Positions 1-10,489 of a stretch of DNA of 64,000 nucleotides are shown piece after piece. Position 1 is the stretch's first letter. The number at the start of each line of letters is the position of its first letter. Source of the stretch: Mesobacillus subterraneus (lineage in GTDB: Bacteria; Bacillota; Bacilli; Bacillales; Cytobacillaceae); the NCBI RefSeq assembly GCF_023715485.1, contig NZ_JAMBOF010000001.1:248001-312000 (forward strand), given 5' to 3'. The position numbers and the translations under genes are program-made. Under the pieces are notes generated by a model. That model saw only the letters and a program-made list of their open reading frames with translations, searched no databases and had not been told where the DNA came from.

Positions 1-2
1 AG

Positions 3-986
3 CTGGAGTTATTTTGGCACGTTTCCAACCTGTTTCCGCAAAGTATTCAGGAAGAAGCGGCAAAACAGCTTGCTAAAGCCTCTGGACTCGATTTTGTATT
101 CTTTGCGAATAGCGGTGCTGAGGCAAATGAAGCAGCCATTAAACTAGCGAGAAAAGCAACCGGACGGACAAAAATCATTACTTTCCAGCAATCCTTTCAC
201 GGCAGGACATTCGCAGGCATGGCCGCAACCGGACAGGAAAAAATCAAGCAGGGCTTTGGCAGCATGCTAGAAACATTTGTCCACCTGCCATTCAATGATT
301 TAGAGGCTTTCCAAAATGAAATGGATTGTAATACCGCTGCAGTAATGATTGAAATCGTCCAGGGGGAAGGCGGAATTCATGTCGTCACTTCCGATTTCAT
401 TAAAGCGGCAGCAAAAGCCTGTTCTGACAATGGTGCTTTGCTGATTGTCGACGAAATCCAGACTGGGATTGGCCGTACGGGAAAACCATTTGCTTTTCAG
501 CATTTTGGTATTGAACCTGATATCATAACGGTTGCAAAAGGCCTGGGAAACGGGCTGCCAATAGGGGCTGCCGTTGGCAAAGCGGAGCTGGAGGAATACT
601 TCGGTCCAGGAAGCCATGGTTCCACATTTGGCGGAAATCCAATTAGTACAGCCGCCGCAGCAGCTACGATGAAGATTATCTTTAACGAAGAGTTTCTACA
701 CGAATCCGCAAGCAAAGGAAAGCTTTTATTTGAGCTTCTCCATAAGGAACTTGGCTGCATTGAATGTGTTAATGAAATCAGGGGTCTTGGTCTGATGGCA
801 GGAATTGACATGAAAATTGCTGTCCAGCCAATCCTTGCAGAGTTGAGAAAGGCTGGCTTGATTGTATTGCCAGCAGGAGAAAAGGTCATCCGCCTCCTGC
901 CTCCGCTGAATGTCAGTACAGAAGAGATTGAAACGGCTGTTTGCATACTAGAAGAAACGTTAAAAAATTGTACAATCACAGCGTAA
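3..986 (+). CDS. argD: Acetylornithine aminotransferase ArgD (5' end outside window)
   Basis: This is the C-terminal part of a class-III PLP-dependent aminotransferase. It converts N-acetylglutamate semialdehyde to N-acetylornithine in arginine biosynthesis, in the cytosol. The reading frame is open from base 3, so the start lies upstream of the window. Visible hallmarks are FANSGAEANEAAIKLAR, the SFHGRT motif, the PLP-pocket segment IVDEIQTGIGRTG and the PLP-lysine segment ITVAKGLGNGLPIGA, followed by HGSTFGGNP. It lies 75 bp upstream of carA on the same strand, as in the argCJBD-carAB-argF operon of B. subtilis. Ornithine aminotransferase (rocD) is a related family, but the operon context favours ArgD. 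Confidence 0.95.
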   Translation: MELFWHVSNLFPQSIQEEAAKQLAKASGLDFVFFANSGAEANEAAIKLARKATGRTKIITFQQSFHGRTFAGMAATGQEKIKQGFGSMLETFVHLPFNDLEAFQNEMDCNTAAVMIEIVQGEGGIHVVTSDFIKAAAKACSDNGALLIVDEIQTGIGRTGKPFAFQHFGIEPDIITVAKGLGNGLPIGAAVGKAELEEYFGPGSHGSTFGGNPISTAAAAATMKIIFNEEFLHESASKGKLLFELLHKELGCIECVNEIRGLGLMAGIDMKIAVQPILAELRKAGLIVLPAGEKVIRLLPPLNVSTEEIETAVCILEETLKNCTITA

Positions 987-1000
987 TGGCTGTATCTTTT

Positions 1001-1018
1001 TTGAATAATAATGCATAA
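1001..1018. promoter_or_regulatory. Candidate ARG box (AhrC/ArgR operator)
   Basis: The 18-bp sequence TTGAATAATAATGCATAA between argD and carA is an imperfect dyad (TGAAT...ATGCA) resembling ArgR/AhrC operators, which have TGAAT-type half sites. An ATATTCAA half site lies about 35 bp downstream, near the carA ribosome binding site. An operator inside the operon would allow separate arginine control of carAB-argF. This rests on motif similarity alone. Confidence 0.4.
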
Positions 1019-1061
1019 AAATTAATTTAAGTAAATAAATATTCAACTGGAGAGGTGTCTG

Positions 1062-2141
1062 ATGAAAGGATATTTGCATCTGGCAGACGGCAAGACATTT
1101 CAGGGGCACTTGCATGGTTCGCTTGCTGAAGAAGGAATTGCTGGAGAAATTGTGTTTTTTACAGGAATGACTGGCTACCAGGAGGTTCTAACAGATCCTT
1201 CATATAAAAATCAAATCATTGTTTTCACGTACCCGTTGATCGGAAACTATGGCATAAATGATGCGGATTTTGAGAGTAAAAAGCCGCACGTTGCAGCAGT
1301 AGTCGTCTATGAGGCTGCGACAACTGCTTACCATTATGAAGCACAACATTCCTTTACTGAGTACTTGGAGAAATGGGGAATTCCCGTTCTTGAACATATT
1401 GATACTCGCGAGCTTGTTAAGAACATTAGACAAAATGGCACGATGCCTGCGATCCTATCGAAAGATCCGGATTGCAAATTAAACTGTGACATGATTGATT
1501 GCCTGAAGGTAAAAGAAGTGTCCACGATGAAGCCAGAAACAATCGGCTGCGGCGACACTCACATTGTGTTAATCGATTATGGCTTCAAGAAGTCGATTGC
1601 CGATTATTTGGTTAAACAAAAATGCCTGGTGACGATTGTTCCATATAATTATACCTTTGACCAAATCGCGGCATTGCAGCCTGATGGCGTCCTGTTATCC
1701 AATGGACCTGGTGACCCAAAAGAATTATTTGGGCAGCTGCCTGAAATCAGAAAAATAATTGAACATTACCCCGCGTTAGGAATCTGTCTCGGACACCAGC
1801 TGTCAGCTCTTGCGCTTGGAGGAGATACAAAGAAAATGCTCTTCGGACATCGTGGAGCAAATCAGCCTGTTTATGATGTGGAGGGCAACAGGGTATTCAT
1901 GTCTTCCCAAAACCACAGCTATGCAGTTGATCAAAACAGCATCAGCAAAACAGGATTGAAGGTACGCTTTTACAACAAAAATGACCAGTCAATCGAGGGG
2001 CTTTATCATGAAAAACTTCCACTTCTGACAGTGCAGTTCCATCCTGAAGCAAGCCCGGGACCTGAAGACAGTACATTCATATTTGGGGAATTCATCAATA
2101 CAGTCAAATATAAAAAGCGGAGAGAAGTCAGCTATGCCTAA
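1062..2141 (+). CDS. carA: Carbamoyl-phosphate synthase, arginine-specific small subunit
   Basis: This is the glutaminase subunit of carbamoyl-phosphate synthase. It hydrolyses glutamine and channels ammonia to CarB to make carbamoyl phosphate for citrulline synthesis. The 359-residue protein has an N-terminal CPSase small-chain domain (GMTGYQEVLTDPSY, GNYGIND). It is followed by a class-I glutamine amidotransferase domain with nucleophile Cys242 in GICLGHQ and the His/Glu pair in QFHPEASPGP. An SD-like GAGAGGTG precedes the ATG. The 3' end overlaps carB by 8 bp, which implies translational coupling. Its position between argD and carB/argF identifies the arginine-specific isoform rather than pyrAA. 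Confidence 0.96.
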   Translation: MKGYLHLADGKTFQGHLHGSLAEEGIAGEIVFFTGMTGYQEVLTDPSYKNQIIVFTYPLIGNYGINDADFESKKPHVAAVVVYEAATTAYHYEAQHSFTEYLEKWGIPVLEHIDTRELVKNIRQNGTMPAILSKDPDCKLNCDMIDCLKVKEVSTMKPETIGCGDTHIVLIDYGFKKSIADYLVKQKCLVTIVPYNYTFDQIAALQPDGVLLSNGPGDPKELFGQLPEIRKIIEHYPALGICLGHQLSALALGGDTKKMLFGHRGANQPVYDVEGNRVFMSSQNHSYAVDQNSISKTGLKVRFYNKNDQSIEGLYHEKLPLLTVQFHPEASPGPEDSTFIFGEFINTVKYKKRREVSYA

Positions 2142-5100
2142 GGATAAAAGTATTAAATCAGTATTAGTAATCGGTTCTGGCCCAATCATCATCGGCCAGG
2201 CCGCTGAATTCGATTATGCCGGAACCCAGGCCTGTATAGCCCTCAAGGAGGAAGGCTACAGGGTGATTCTTGTAAATAATAACCCGGCAACTGTGATGAC
2301 GGACCATGTTTTTGCCGATGCTGTCTATTTTGAGCCAATGACGGTTGAAGGGGTGGAAAAAGTCATCCAGCGCGAAAAACCAGATGGAATTCTCGGAACT
2401 CTTGGCGGCCAGGCAGGATTGAACTTGGTCTTCCAGCTAAGCGAGCAGGGAATCCTTCAGAAATATAATTTGAAAGTACTTGGAACATCTGTGGCCAGTA
2501 TTAAACAAGGCGAGGACAGGGAAGCTTTTCGGAGCTTGATGCATGAGTTGAATGAGCCAGTTCCTGAAAGTGAAATCGTCCAATATGTCGAAGAAGCAGC
2601 CGCATTTGCCGAAAAAATCGGCTTCCCGTTAATTGTACGTCCTGCATACACTCTTGGAGGCACAGGCGGCGGAATTGCTGATACCATGGAAGAATTAAAG
2701 ACCTTAGTCTCTGGCGGTTTAAATGAAAGTCCTATTAAACAATGCCTGATTGAAAGGAGCATTGCGGGTTATAAAGAAATTGAATATGAAATGATGCGTG
2801 ATGCCGCCGGAACATGTATCGCAATCTGCAATATGGAAAATATCGACCCAGTAGGTGTCCATACTGGTGATTCATTCGTAGTCGCGCCTTCGCAAACGCT
2901 GACTGACCGTGAATACCAGATGCTTAGAACGTCAGCGGTTAAAATTATTTCCGCTTTAGGTATTGTTGGAGGCTGTAACATCCAGTTTGCCCTTGATCCT
3001 GAAAGCAAAAATTACTACTTGATCGAAGTGAATCCAAGGGTGAGCAGATCTTCAGCACTTGCTTCAAAAGCGACTGGCTATCCAATTGCCCGGGTGGCGG
3101 CAAAACTGGCTGTAGGATATAACCTGGCGGAAATAATAAATCCTGTAACTGGGAATACGTTTGCGAGCTATGAACCTGCACTTGACTATGTTGTTGTGAA
3201 AATACCTAAATGGCCGTTCGAACAATTTCCACAAATCGACAGAACTTTGGGCACTCAAATGAAGGCAACTGGAGAAGCAATGGCTATAGACCGAAGCTTC
3301 GAGCGGGCATTTATCAAAGCGGTCCGTTCGCTTAATATCAAGACGCTTGATTTAAAGCTTCCTGCAATTGAGGAATTTACCGTTGAGGATCTTTATTTGC
3401 TGGCGGCAAAACAGACAGATCAGAGGATTTTTGCTCTGCTTGAACTAATGCGCAGACAAGAAGACATCCATTCCCTGCATAAAAAAACGAAAATCGATTT
3501 ATTTTTCCTCGCTAGATTTAAGGCTTTGATTGAAATGGAGAAGTTGATTGCTGGGTTAAATATCGAAAAGACAACGTCCTCCGAGTTGAGGCTCATTAAG
3601 GAAAAGGGCTTCAGCGATGAATACCTTGCGAAAGAATGGAAGGTCAGCCAGGAGACAATCCGAGCACTGCGCAAAAAGCATGGTGTTATACCTGTCTATA
3701 AAATGGTTGATACTTGTGCAGCAGAATTCGAATCTTCCTCTAACTATTTTTACTCCAGCTATTTTGGGGAAAATGAAGCGCCTGCTAAAAGCAGCAAGCG
3801 AAAGGTGCTGGTCATTGGCAGCGGTCCGATCAGCATTGGACAGGGAATTGAGTTTGACTACTGCTCTGTTCACGGCGTGTTTGCTCTTAAGGAAGAAAAT
3901 GTGGAAACGATTATGATTAATAACAATCCGGAAACCGTGAGTACAGATTTTGCGATATCTGACAGATTGTACTTTGAACCATTAACATTGGAAGATATTT
4001 TGAATGTGATCGAGATGGAGGGAATCGAAGAAGTGATTGTCCAGCTTGGCGGTCAAACCGCTTTGAATCTGGCGAAAGGGCTGGAAGAAGCAGGTGTGAA
4101 GCTGCTTGGAACAAGCTCAAAGACAATCGATTTATTTGAAGACAGGGACGAATTTTACCAGCTGCTCGATAGCCTTGAAATTCCGCGAGTAAAAGGAGAA
4201 ACAGCTGGAGATGAAGGTGAGTTGTTTAACGCGGTGGAGAGTTTAGGCTATCCAGTTTTAATCAGACCTTCGTATGTAATCGGCGGATTGAATATGGTTG
4301 TAATCAGGAATTCGCAAGAGCTGACTAAGGTCTTGCATGCAGGGAAAATACAATACCCGATACTTGTTGACCAATATCTTGAAGCAAACGAGGCAGAGCT
4401 TGATCTTGCAGCTGATGGGAAGAACATCCTGATTCCTGCAATCATCGAACACATTGAAAAAACAGGCGTCCATTCCGGCGATAGTTTTTGTCTTATTCCA
4501 GCCCGCAGCTTTTCAATTGAAACAAAACAATTGATGGCTGAGTATGCGAAAAAAATTGTGAATGAAATTAATTATAAAGGGCTAATGAACATTCAGTTTA
4601 TTGTGAAAGGAAAAGAAGTTTTGCTACTAGAAATTAACCCGCGTTCAAGCAGGACGATGCCAATTGTTAGCAAGGTAGCAGGTGTGGAATTAGTGAAAAA
4701 AGCGACAAAAATATTGCTCGGGAAATACTTTTTGTCGAAAGACGAAATCGTGCTCGATTCTGAAGCGCCATTCACTTGTGTAAAACATCCGGTCTTCTCT
4801 AATTTTGCCTTGAAAGGGCTTGATGCAAAGACAGGTCCACAGATGATATCCACTGGGGAAGGCATCAGTATTGGCGCTTCAGTTGAAGAGGCATTGAACA
4901 AAAGCTTCCATTCGATCAGCGGAAAAGCAGTGCAGGGAGCAATTGCTTTCGTTGATAAGGAGGATTTACTAGTATTCGGCAAACAGCCCGGAACTTTAAA
5001 AATGATGGATTTCGAAAGTGTTGAGGATTACAAAGAAGTTTCAGCGTTATACTGCCCTGGAACAACAACAAGAGATATAGCTGTGAGAGAATGGGCAATC

Positions 5101-5235
5101 AAGAACAGAAAGATTGTCCTGACGCAAAAAGAAACCTTATACGCCCTTTTAAACAGTGCATCAGGTGATAAATGGAATGTAAAAGCCTTGGGAGAATGGC
5201 TTAAAGAAACGAGTGAGGAAGTGATGGCGAAATGA
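2134..5235 (+). CDS. carB: Carbamoyl-phosphate synthase, arginine-specific large subunit
   Basis: This synthetase subunit uses two ATP, bicarbonate and CarA-derived ammonia to make carbamoyl phosphate. It has two homologous halves, each beginning with the same pattern ([19 protein letters not shown] near residue 10; [19 protein letters not shown] near residue 560). The two ATP-grasp domains carry [20 protein letters not shown] and [18 protein letters not shown]. The C-terminal MGS-like domain is short, as expected for the arginine-specific Bacillus enzyme (1033 aa against about 1070 for pyrimidine-type enzymes). The frame opens upstream at 2083, but the ATG at 2134 has an SD (GGAGAGAAG) and gives the family N-terminus, so I chose it. 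It overlaps carA by 8 bp and argF by 4 bp. Confidence 0.95.
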   Translation: MPKDKSIKSVLVIGSGPIIIGQAAEFDYAGTQACIALKEEGYRVILVNNNPATVMTDHVFADAVYFEPMTVEGVEKVIQREKPDGILGTLGGQAGLNLVFQLSEQGILQKYNLKVLGTSVASIKQGEDREAFRSLMHELNEPVPESEIVQYVEEAAAFAEKIGFPLIVRPAYTLGGTGGGIADTMEELKTLVSGGLNESPIKQCLIERSIAGYKEIEYEMMRDAAGTCIAICNMENIDPVGVHTGDSFVVAPSQTLTDREYQMLRTSAVKIISALGIVGGCNIQFALDPESKNYYLIEVNPRVSRSSALASKATGYPIARVAAKLAVGYNLAEIINPVTGNTFASYEPALDYVVVKIPKWPFEQFPQIDRTLGTQMKATGEAMAIDRSFERAFIKAVRSLNIKTLDLKLPAIEEFTVEDLYLLAAKQTDQRIFALLELMRRQEDIHSLHKKTKIDLFFLARFKALIEMEKLIAGLNIEKTTSSELRLIKEKGFSDEYLAKEWKVSQETIRALRKKHGVIPVYKMVDTCAAEFESSSNYFYSSYFGENEAPAKSSKRKVLVIGSGPISIGQGIEFDYCSVHGVFALKEENVETIMINNNPETVSTDFAISDRLYFEPLTLEDILNVIEMEGIEEVIVQLGGQTALNLAKGLEEAGVKLLGTSSKTIDLFEDRDEFYQLLDSLEIPRVKGETAGDEGELFNAVESLGYPVLIRPSYVIGGLNMVVIRNSQELTKVLHAGKIQYPILVDQYLEANEAELDLAADGKNILIPAIIEHIEKTGVHSGDSFCLIPARSFSIETKQLMAEYAKKIVNEINYKGLMNIQFIVKGKEVLLLEINPRSSRTMPIVSKVAGVELVKKATKILLGKYFLSKDEIVLDSEAPFTCVKHPVFSNFALKGLDAKTGPQMISTGEGISIGASVEEALNKSFHSISGKAVQGAIAFVDKEDLLVFGKQPGTLKMMDFESVEDYKEVSALYCPGTTTRDIAVREWAIKNRKIVLTQKETLYALLNSASGDKWNVKALGEWLKETSEEVMAK

Positions 5236-6188
5236 ACGCAGTGCAGCAGCTAGACATCAATTTAAAAGGCAAGGACTTATTGACTTTAGCAGATTTGGAG
5301 CCTCAGGAAATTACCACATTACTAGAAAAGTCGATCGTTTTAAAGGAGAAGACTTTAAACAAGCAATTTGACCATCCGCTAAAGGGCAAGATTCTTGGAA
5401 TGATATTCGATAAGTCATCAACTCGTACGAGGGTTTCATTTGAAGTCGGGATGATCCAGCTTGGCGGAAGCGCGCTTTATCTTAATGGCAACGATCTGCA
5501 GCTAGGCCGTGGAGAAACAGTAGCTGATACAGCGCAGGTACTTTCACAATATATAGATGCCATTATGATCAGGACTTTCTCGCATAAGTCGGTAGAGGAA
5601 CTCGCAGATCATGCGACTGTACCGGTGATTAACGGACTTACGGATATGTATCACCCCTGTCAGGCTTTAGCCGATTTATTGACGATTCACGAAAAGAAGG
5701 GGAAGCTTGAGGGTCTAAATCTGGCATATATCGGCGATGGAAACAATGTCGCTCATTCACTGATGATTGCTTGTACAAAAGTCGGTATGAATGTTTCGAT
5801 TGCCGCTCCAAAAGGATATTTTCCTGATGAGACAATTACTGCTCGCTGTAAAGGGTTTGCAGCCCAAAGCGGTGCAAAGCTGGTTATTAACGAATCGCCA
5901 TTAGAAGCAGTGAAAGACGCCGATATCATCTATTCGGATGTATGGACCAGCATGGGACAGGAAAGTGAAAATGAACAAAGGTTAAAAGATTTCCATGGCT
6001 TTCAAGTGAATGCTGAATTGCTCAAGCATGCAAAGGAAGATCATATCTTCATGCATTGCCTCCCAGCACATCGCGGCGAGGAGGTAACCGCCGAGGTGAT
6101 CGATGGAAAGCATTCTGTCGTATTCGACCAGGCAGGCAATCGCCTCCATGCCCAAAAAGCCCTGCTGGTGGAGATTTTGAAGGATTAA
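5232..6188 (+). CDS. argF: Ornithine carbamoyltransferase
   Basis: ArgF transfers the carbamoyl group from carbamoyl phosphate to ornithine to form citrulline. The 318-residue protein has the carbamoyl-phosphate loop [10 protein letters not shown] (residues 62-71), the [11 protein letters not shown] motif, and the ornithine/catalytic motif [11 protein letters not shown] near the C-terminus. The start codon overlaps the carB stop (ATGA), so translation is coupled. It is the last gene of the arginine operon, and a strong hairpin terminator follows. A catabolic arcB-type role is unlikely in this biosynthetic context. Confidence 0.96.
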   Translation: MNAVQQLDINLKGKDLLTLADLEPQEITTLLEKSIVLKEKTLNKQFDHPLKGKILGMIFDKSSTRTRVSFEVGMIQLGGSALYLNGNDLQLGRGETVADTAQVLSQYIDAIMIRTFSHKSVEELADHATVPVINGLTDMYHPCQALADLLTIHEKKGKLEGLNLAYIGDGNNVAHSLMIACTKVGMNVSIAAPKGYFPDETITARCKGFAAQSGAKLVINESPLEAVKDADIIYSDVWTSMGQESENEQRLKDFHGFQVNAELLKHAKEDHIFMHCLPAHRGEEVTAEVIDGKHSVVFDQAGNRLHAQKALLVEILKD

Positions 6189-6243
6189 GCTTATAAATAT
6201 CTGAAAAAAATTACAATTTCCAGTTCGTTAAAAGAAAAGCAAA

Positions 6244-6278
6244 AAACCGGCTATCATGAATGCAGCCGGTTTTTCACG
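6244..6278. terminator. Bidirectional rho-independent terminator (argF / uppP)
   Basis: AAACCGGCT and AGCCGGTTT arms flank a short loop, with an A-run before and a T-run after. The hairpin sits between the convergent argF and uppP genes and can serve both. Confidence 0.8.
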
Positions 6279-6283
6279 TGTAT

Positions 6284-7096
6284 TTATGAAAAGAAAATAA
6301 CTAGCGGTCCAACGATGAAACAATAAATGGCAAAGTATTTCAAGTTTCCGCGGGCCATAATATTCATGAACCATTTTAATGAGAAATAAGAAGCGACAAG
6401 TGATGCAAGAAACGCCAGAATATATGATAATGCCAGTTCATTCAGACGTGGATCATTCAAGATATCTGAAAATCCTAAAATCATTCCGCCGACGCTTACA
6501 GGGATGTAAAGCAAGAAGGAATACCTTAATGCTGTTTCCTGTTTCATTCCAAGGCTCATCGCAGCCACGATTGTTGCTCCTGACCGGCTTATTCCTGGAA
6601 TTAGAGCGACCGCCTGGGCAAGCCCGACGATGATGGCATCCCTAAAGCTTAAGTCTCCGTCATTTTTGCGGCCACGCATATTACGGATCATCCACAATGC
6701 TAATCCAGTCACTAACAATGTAATGCCGACTGTTTGGATTGATGCCAGATTATCCTCGATAAAATCTCCAAATAGTATGCCAATCACCCCAGCCGGAATT
6801 GTTCCGACAATCAGATAAATGATGAACATAAAATCTGATTTCGCTTCGGGGTCTTTGCTTTTAAGGTACGCAATTCCATTGACAATTAAACGCATGATAT
6901 CTTTTCTATATATTAACAGGACAGCAAATAAGGATGCTGTGTTCATTAGCAGCGCAAAACTCATTCCTTCAATCTCTAGATTGAAAAAATGCTCGGCGAT
7001 CTCCAGATGGCCGCTCGAAGACACTGGGATAGGTTCTGTAATACCCTGGAACAGCCCTAAAAATATGTATTTTAATAATTCATATAAATTTTCCAT
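6284..7096 (-). CDS. uppP: Undecaprenyl-diphosphatase UppP/BacA
   Basis: This integral membrane phosphatase converts undecaprenyl diphosphate to the monophosphate. It recycles the lipid carrier for peptidoglycan and teichoic acid synthesis and confers low-level bacitracin tolerance. The 270-residue protein has about eight hydrophobic segments and both family signatures: [17 protein letters not shown] near residues 17-33 (catalytic Glu) and [14 protein letters not shown] in the second half. A GGAGG SD precedes the ATG. It is transcribed alone, convergent with argF. Confidence 0.93.
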   Translation of the reverse strand: MENLYELLKYIFLGLFQGITEPIPVSSSGHLEIAEHFFNLEIEGMSFALLMNTASLFAVLLIYRKDIMRLIVNGIAYLKSKDPEAKSDFMFIIYLIVGTIPAGVIGILFGDFIEDNLASIQTVGITLLVTGLALWMIRNMRGRKNDGDLSFRDAIIVGLAQAVALIPGISRSGATIVAAMSLGMKQETALRYSFLLYIPVSVGGMILGFSDILNDPRLNELALSYILAFLASLVASYFSLKWFMNIMARGNLKYFAIYCFIVGPLVIFFS

Positions 7097-7142
7097 ATAA
7101 ATTTAATTTCCTCCGCTTAATTTTATCAAGATGACAGTCAAA

Positions 7143-7213
7143 GGCTGTTTTCGCACAGATTTTTGTTTTCCGGCTTCTATTTGTTGAAGCAACAAAGTTT
7201 ACGAAAAAGAGCC
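7143..7213. repeat. Small hairpin element with imperfect terminal inverted repeats
   Basis: GGCTGTTTTCG (7143-7153) is near-complementary to CGAAAAAGAGCC (7202-7213). The centre holds a perfect TTTGTTG/CAACAAA hairpin (7180-7196). It lies in the divergent uppP/yjzC intergenic region, which contains no other gene. It looks like a tiny MITE-like dispersed element, but there is no second copy in this window to confirm that. Confidence 0.4.
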
Positions 7214-7358
7214 TATTCAAAAACATCCATACAAACTAATTTAACGCATTACACTTTTTTATGGAAGGATAAATTAGCTTCCAGATGTTTTTATAAATAC
7301 TTTAGTTGAAACAGCAAATAATAAAATAGCCGGATTACTTATAAAGGAGGAAGGCAAA

Positions 7359-7538
7359 ATGGGACAGAATCGACAATTTCGCCCGGGACAAAAGGCTCCG
7401 AATAATGGTGTTTACATTGAAATTGGAGAGACAGGCAGCAATGTCAACAATCCACAGAAGTTAAAGCTCAGTGCTGGAGACCGTTTTCCTGAAACCTCAA
7501 ACCATAATCGCCTTTGGACTTACCAAAGGAAACCTTGA
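7359..7538 (+). CDS. yjzC: YjzC family small protein
   Basis: This 59-residue protein begins MGQNRQFRPGQKAPNNG and contains GVYIEIGETG and KLKLSAGDRFPETSNH. It is hydrophilic, with no membrane segment, and its function is unknown. I recognise it as YjzC, which follows argF in B. subtilis. A strong SD (AAAGGAGGAAGG) lies just before the ATG. It is too short for typical length cut-offs but clearly real. A hairpin follows at 7565-7590. Confidence 0.85.
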   Translation: MGQNRQFRPGQKAPNNGVYIEIGETGSNVNNPQKLKLSAGDRFPETSNHNRLWTYQRKP

Positions 7539-7564
7539 TCCAGCAAATCTCATTCTTTGTCAGT

Positions 7565-7592
7565 AAGCCATCCAATTCGGATGGCTTTACTT
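7565..7592 (+). terminator. Hairpin terminator after yjzC
   Basis: The AAGCCATCC / GGATGGCTT stem has a 5-nt loop and a weak T-tract (TTTACTTATT). It partly overlaps the probable clpB -35 region. Confidence 0.6.
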
Positions 7593-7639
7593 ATTGGGAA
7601 TTTTTATTATAATATGATTAAAGGTCAAAATAGGTCAAA
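7586..7639 (+). promoter_or_regulatory. clpB promoter with CtsR operator
   Basis: The -10 hexamer TATAAT is at 7608-7613, with a weak -35 (TTTACT, 7586-7591). Immediately downstream, GGTCAAA-ATA-GGTCAAA (7623-7639) is a perfect direct heptad repeat of the CtsR repressor consensus. The second heptad runs into the clpB Shine-Dalgarno (AAAGGAG, 7637-7643), so repressor binding would block the transcription start. No CIRCE/HrcA element is seen. Confidence 0.85.
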
Positions 7640-7651
7640 GGAGTGGCTGTG

Positions 7652-10252
7652 TTGGATTTGAATAAAATGACAGAGAGTATGCAGAATGCAATAGTATCAG
7701 CCCAAACCCTGGCAGTTCAACATAACCATCAGGAAGTCGATGATTTACATCTGTTCCTTGCCTTGCTTGGGCAGGACAACAATTTGGCTGCAACCTTGCT
7801 TTCTGGAATGGATATCAACATTAATCAAATTAAAGAAGATCTAACAGCATCCTTGTCAAAAAAACCGCAAGTATCAGGAAGCGGTGTTGAACACGGAAAA
7901 TTATACATTACTTCGTCATTGCAAAAGGTTTTGGCCCAGGCTGAAAAGGAAATGAGACAGTTTGAAGACGAATTTTTATCAGTAGAACATATTTTGCTGG
8001 CGGCAATCGATACTGCGTCCTCGGAAACGGGAGCAGCAATGAAAAAATTGGGTATATCTAGAGGGAATTTGTTATCCAGAATCAATGAGGTTAGGGGGAA
8101 CCAAAGAGTGATTTCGCAAAATCCAGAAGCTACTTATGAAGTATTGAAAAAATATGGACGAGATTTAGTTGAAGAAGTCAGGGCTGGCAAGGTTGACCCA
8201 GTCATTGGCCGGGATGGAGAAATCCGCAATGTCATCCGTATCCTTTCAAGAAAAACGAAAAACAACCCTGTATTAATCGGGGAGCCAGGTGTCGGCAAGA
8301 CTGCGATCGTGGAAGGACTTGCACAGAGAATTGTCCGGAAGGATGTTCCCGAAGGGCTAAAGGATAGAACAATCTTCGCACTTGATATGAGTGCCCTGAT
8401 TGCTGGCGCTAAGTTCCGCGGTGAGTTTGAGGAGAGATTGAAGGCTGTTTTAAATGAAGTGAAAAAGAGCGAAGGTAAAATTCTTTTGTTCATTGACGAG
8501 CTTCATACCATCGTTGGTGCCGGAAAAACGGAAGGTGCTATGGATGCGGGAAATATGTTAAAGCCAATGCTTGCCCGCGGTGAGCTTCACTGCATTGGTG
8601 CTACTACTTTGGATGAGCACCGAAAGTACATCGAGAAAGACCCTGCGCTAGAACGCCGCTTCCAGCAGGTTTTGGTCCCGGAGCCGGATGTCGAGGATAC
8701 GGTCTCCATATTGAGAGGCTTGAAGGAAAGATTTGAAATCCATCACGGTGTGAACATCCATGACCGGGCCATTGTTGCAGCGGCAACCTTGTCAGATCGA
8801 TACATTACTGACAGATTCTTGCCCGACAAGGCGATTGACCTTGTCGATGAGGCATGTGCGATGATCCGTACGGAAATGGACTCTATGCCTTCTGAACTGG
8901 ATGAAGTGACAAGAAGGGTCATGCAGCTCGAAATTGAAGAAGCTGCTCTTACTAAGGAAAAAGATGATGCCAGCCGCAACCGTCTGGAAGTCCTACGTCA
9001 GGAACTCGCCAATCTCAGGGAAACGGCAAATGGAATGAAGGCTAGGTGGGTGAAGGAAAAAGAAGGCATCCAGAAGGTGCAGGAAAAGCGTGAACTGCTG
9101 GAGAAGCTTCGCAGGGAACTGGAAAAAGCCGAAAATGACTATGATTTGAACAAAGCAGCCGAATTGAGGCATGGCCGTATACCTTCTCTTGAAAAAGAAT
9201 TGAAGGAACTTGAATCCGAGGTAAGTGCGAATGCTGGGGAAAGACTGCTCCGAGAAGAAGTGACTGAAGAAGAGATTGCTTCAATAGTAGCGCGCTGGAC
9301 TGGCATTCCGGTCATGAAGCTCGTAGAAGGGGAAAGGGAAAAGCTCCTCAAGCTCGAAAGCATTCTCCATGAAAGGGTTGTAGGACAGGAAGAAGCAGTT
9401 TCGCTTGTGTCGGATGCTGTCCTTAGGGCGAGAGCGGGCATAAAGGATCCAAACAGACCGATCGGTTCGTTTATTTTCCTTGGACCTACTGGCGTAGGTA
9501 AAACCGAACTTGCCAAAACGCTTGCCCAGTCTTTGTTTGACAGCGAAGATCACATCATCCGTATTGATATGTCGGAGTATATGGAAAAGCATGCTGTTTC
9601 AAGATTGATCGGTGCCCCTCCTGGATATGTTGGCTATGAAGAAGGCGGTCAACTTACTGAAGCAGTGAGGAGGAATCCATATTCGGTCATCCTCCTTGAT
9701 GAAATTGAAAAAGCTCATCCGGAAGTTTTCAACATCCTTCTGCAAATGCTTGATGATGGTCGAGTGACGGATTCTCAGGGAAGGACGGTAGACTTCAAAA
9801 ATACAGTCATTATCATGACTTCCAACATTGGTTCCCATCATTTGCTTGAGCGGCATGAGAATGAAGAAGAAATTTCTTCAGAAACTAGAGACCTGGTCAT
9901 GTCCCAGCTGCGGAGCCATTTCCGCCCTGAATTCTTGAACCGTGTCGATGAGATCATATTATTCAAACCGCTAGCGTTAAAAGAAATCAAATTAATCGTA
10001 GAAAAATTGATTCTTACTCTGCAGGGAAGACTTGCAGACCAGCAAATCCAGCTTTCAATCACCGATGAAGCGAAGGCTTACCTGGCGGAAAATGGATTCG
10101 ATCCAGTCTATGGAGCTAGACCGCTAAAACGCTTTATCCAGAGGAGTGTTGAAACGAAGCTCGCAAAAGAGATGATTGCAGGCAGGATAAAAGAAAAAAG
10201 CCACGTGGAAATAGGTATCGAAAATGGTGAAATCCAAGTTAAACTTAATTAA
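7652..10252 (+). CDS. clpB: ATP-dependent chaperone ClpB
   Basis: ClpB is a hexameric AAA+ disaggregase that rescues aggregated proteins together with DnaK. Domains in order are the Clp N-domain repeats (about 1-145), AAA-1 with Walker [10 protein letters not shown] and LLFIDELHT, the coiled-coil M-domain (about 400-530), AAA-2 with GPTGVGKTE and [13 protein letters not shown], and the ClpB D2-small domain. The family N-terminus MDLNKMT is obtained from TTG at 7652, 8 nt after AAAGGAG. GTG at 7649 or 7643 would add one or three residues. It has its own CtsR operator and a terminator. B. subtilis 168 lacks ClpB, so the gene is an addition to this syntenic block. Confidence 0.95.
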   Translation: MDLNKMTESMQNAIVSAQTLAVQHNHQEVDDLHLFLALLGQDNNLAATLLSGMDININQIKEDLTASLSKKPQVSGSGVEHGKLYITSSLQKVLAQAEKEMRQFEDEFLSVEHILLAAIDTASSETGAAMKKLGISRGNLLSRINEVRGNQRVISQNPEATYEVLKKYGRDLVEEVRAGKVDPVIGRDGEIRNVIRILSRKTKNNPVLIGEPGVGKTAIVEGLAQRIVRKDVPEGLKDRTIFALDMSALIAGAKFRGEFEERLKAVLNEVKKSEGKILLFIDELHTIVGAGKTEGAMDAGNMLKPMLARGELHCIGATTLDEHRKYIEKDPALERRFQQVLVPEPDVEDTVSILRGLKERFEIHHGVNIHDRAIVAAATLSDRYITDRFLPDKAIDLVDEACAMIRTEMDSMPSELDEVTRRVMQLEIEEAALTKEKDDASRNRLEVLRQELANLRETANGMKARWVKEKEGIQKVQEKRELLEKLRRELEKAENDYDLNKAAELRHGRIPSLEKELKELESEVSANAGERLLREEVTEEEIASIVARWTGIPVMKLVEGEREKLLKLESILHERVVGQEEAVSLVSDAVLRARAGIKDPNRPIGSFIFLGPTGVGKTELAKTLAQSLFDSEDHIIRIDMSEYMEKHAVSRLIGAPPGYVGYEEGGQLTEAVRRNPYSVILLDEIEKAHPEVFNILLQMLDDGRVTDSQGRTVDFKNTVIIMTSNIGSHHLLERHENEEEISSETRDLVMSQLRSHFRPEFLNRVDEIILFKPLALKEIKLIVEKLILTLQGRLADQQIQLSITDEAKAYLAENGFDPVYGARPLKRFIQRSVETKLAKEMIAGRIKEKSHVEIGIENGEIQVKLN

Positions 10253-10256
10253 CATA

Positions 10257-10288
10257 GAAAAAAAGTCATCCAGAAGGATGACTTTTTA
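10257..10288. terminator. Bidirectional terminator (clpB / yjzD)
   Basis: AAAAAGTCATCC-AGAA-GGATGACTTTTT is a perfect 12-bp stem with A/T runs on both sides, between convergent clpB and yjzD. Confidence 0.9.
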
Positions 10289-10297
10289 TGTACTATT

Positions 10298-10489
10298 TTA
10301 GTGAAGACCATGCTTCTCTTCGGGTTCATTAGGAAGGACTGCCGGAAGAGCAAGAATAATGATTGTTGCAACAATAGCAATGATCGTCCCAGAGTTCAAG
10401 TCAAATGCCACTCCGAGCATTGCTCCAGCTACATAATTAAGCATTTGAACTAAAAGGAATGTCCAGAAAAAAGTCCAAAAATATTTCAT
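10298..10489 (-). CDS. yjzD: YjzD family small membrane protein (DUF2929)
   Basis: This protein of about 63 residues begins MKYFWTFFWTFLLVQMLNYV and has a second hydrophobic stretch (GTIIAIVATIIILALPAVL), so two membrane segments are likely. The function is unknown. It matches the DUF2929/YjzD pattern and position. The ATG at 10489 lies 8 nt after AGAGG. An upstream GTG at 10498 overlaps that SD and is less likely. It is monocistronic and convergent with clpB. Confidence 0.75.
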   Translation of the reverse strand: MKYFWTFFWTFLLVQMLNYVAGAMLGVAFDLNSGTIIAIVATIIILALPAVLPNEPEEKHGLH

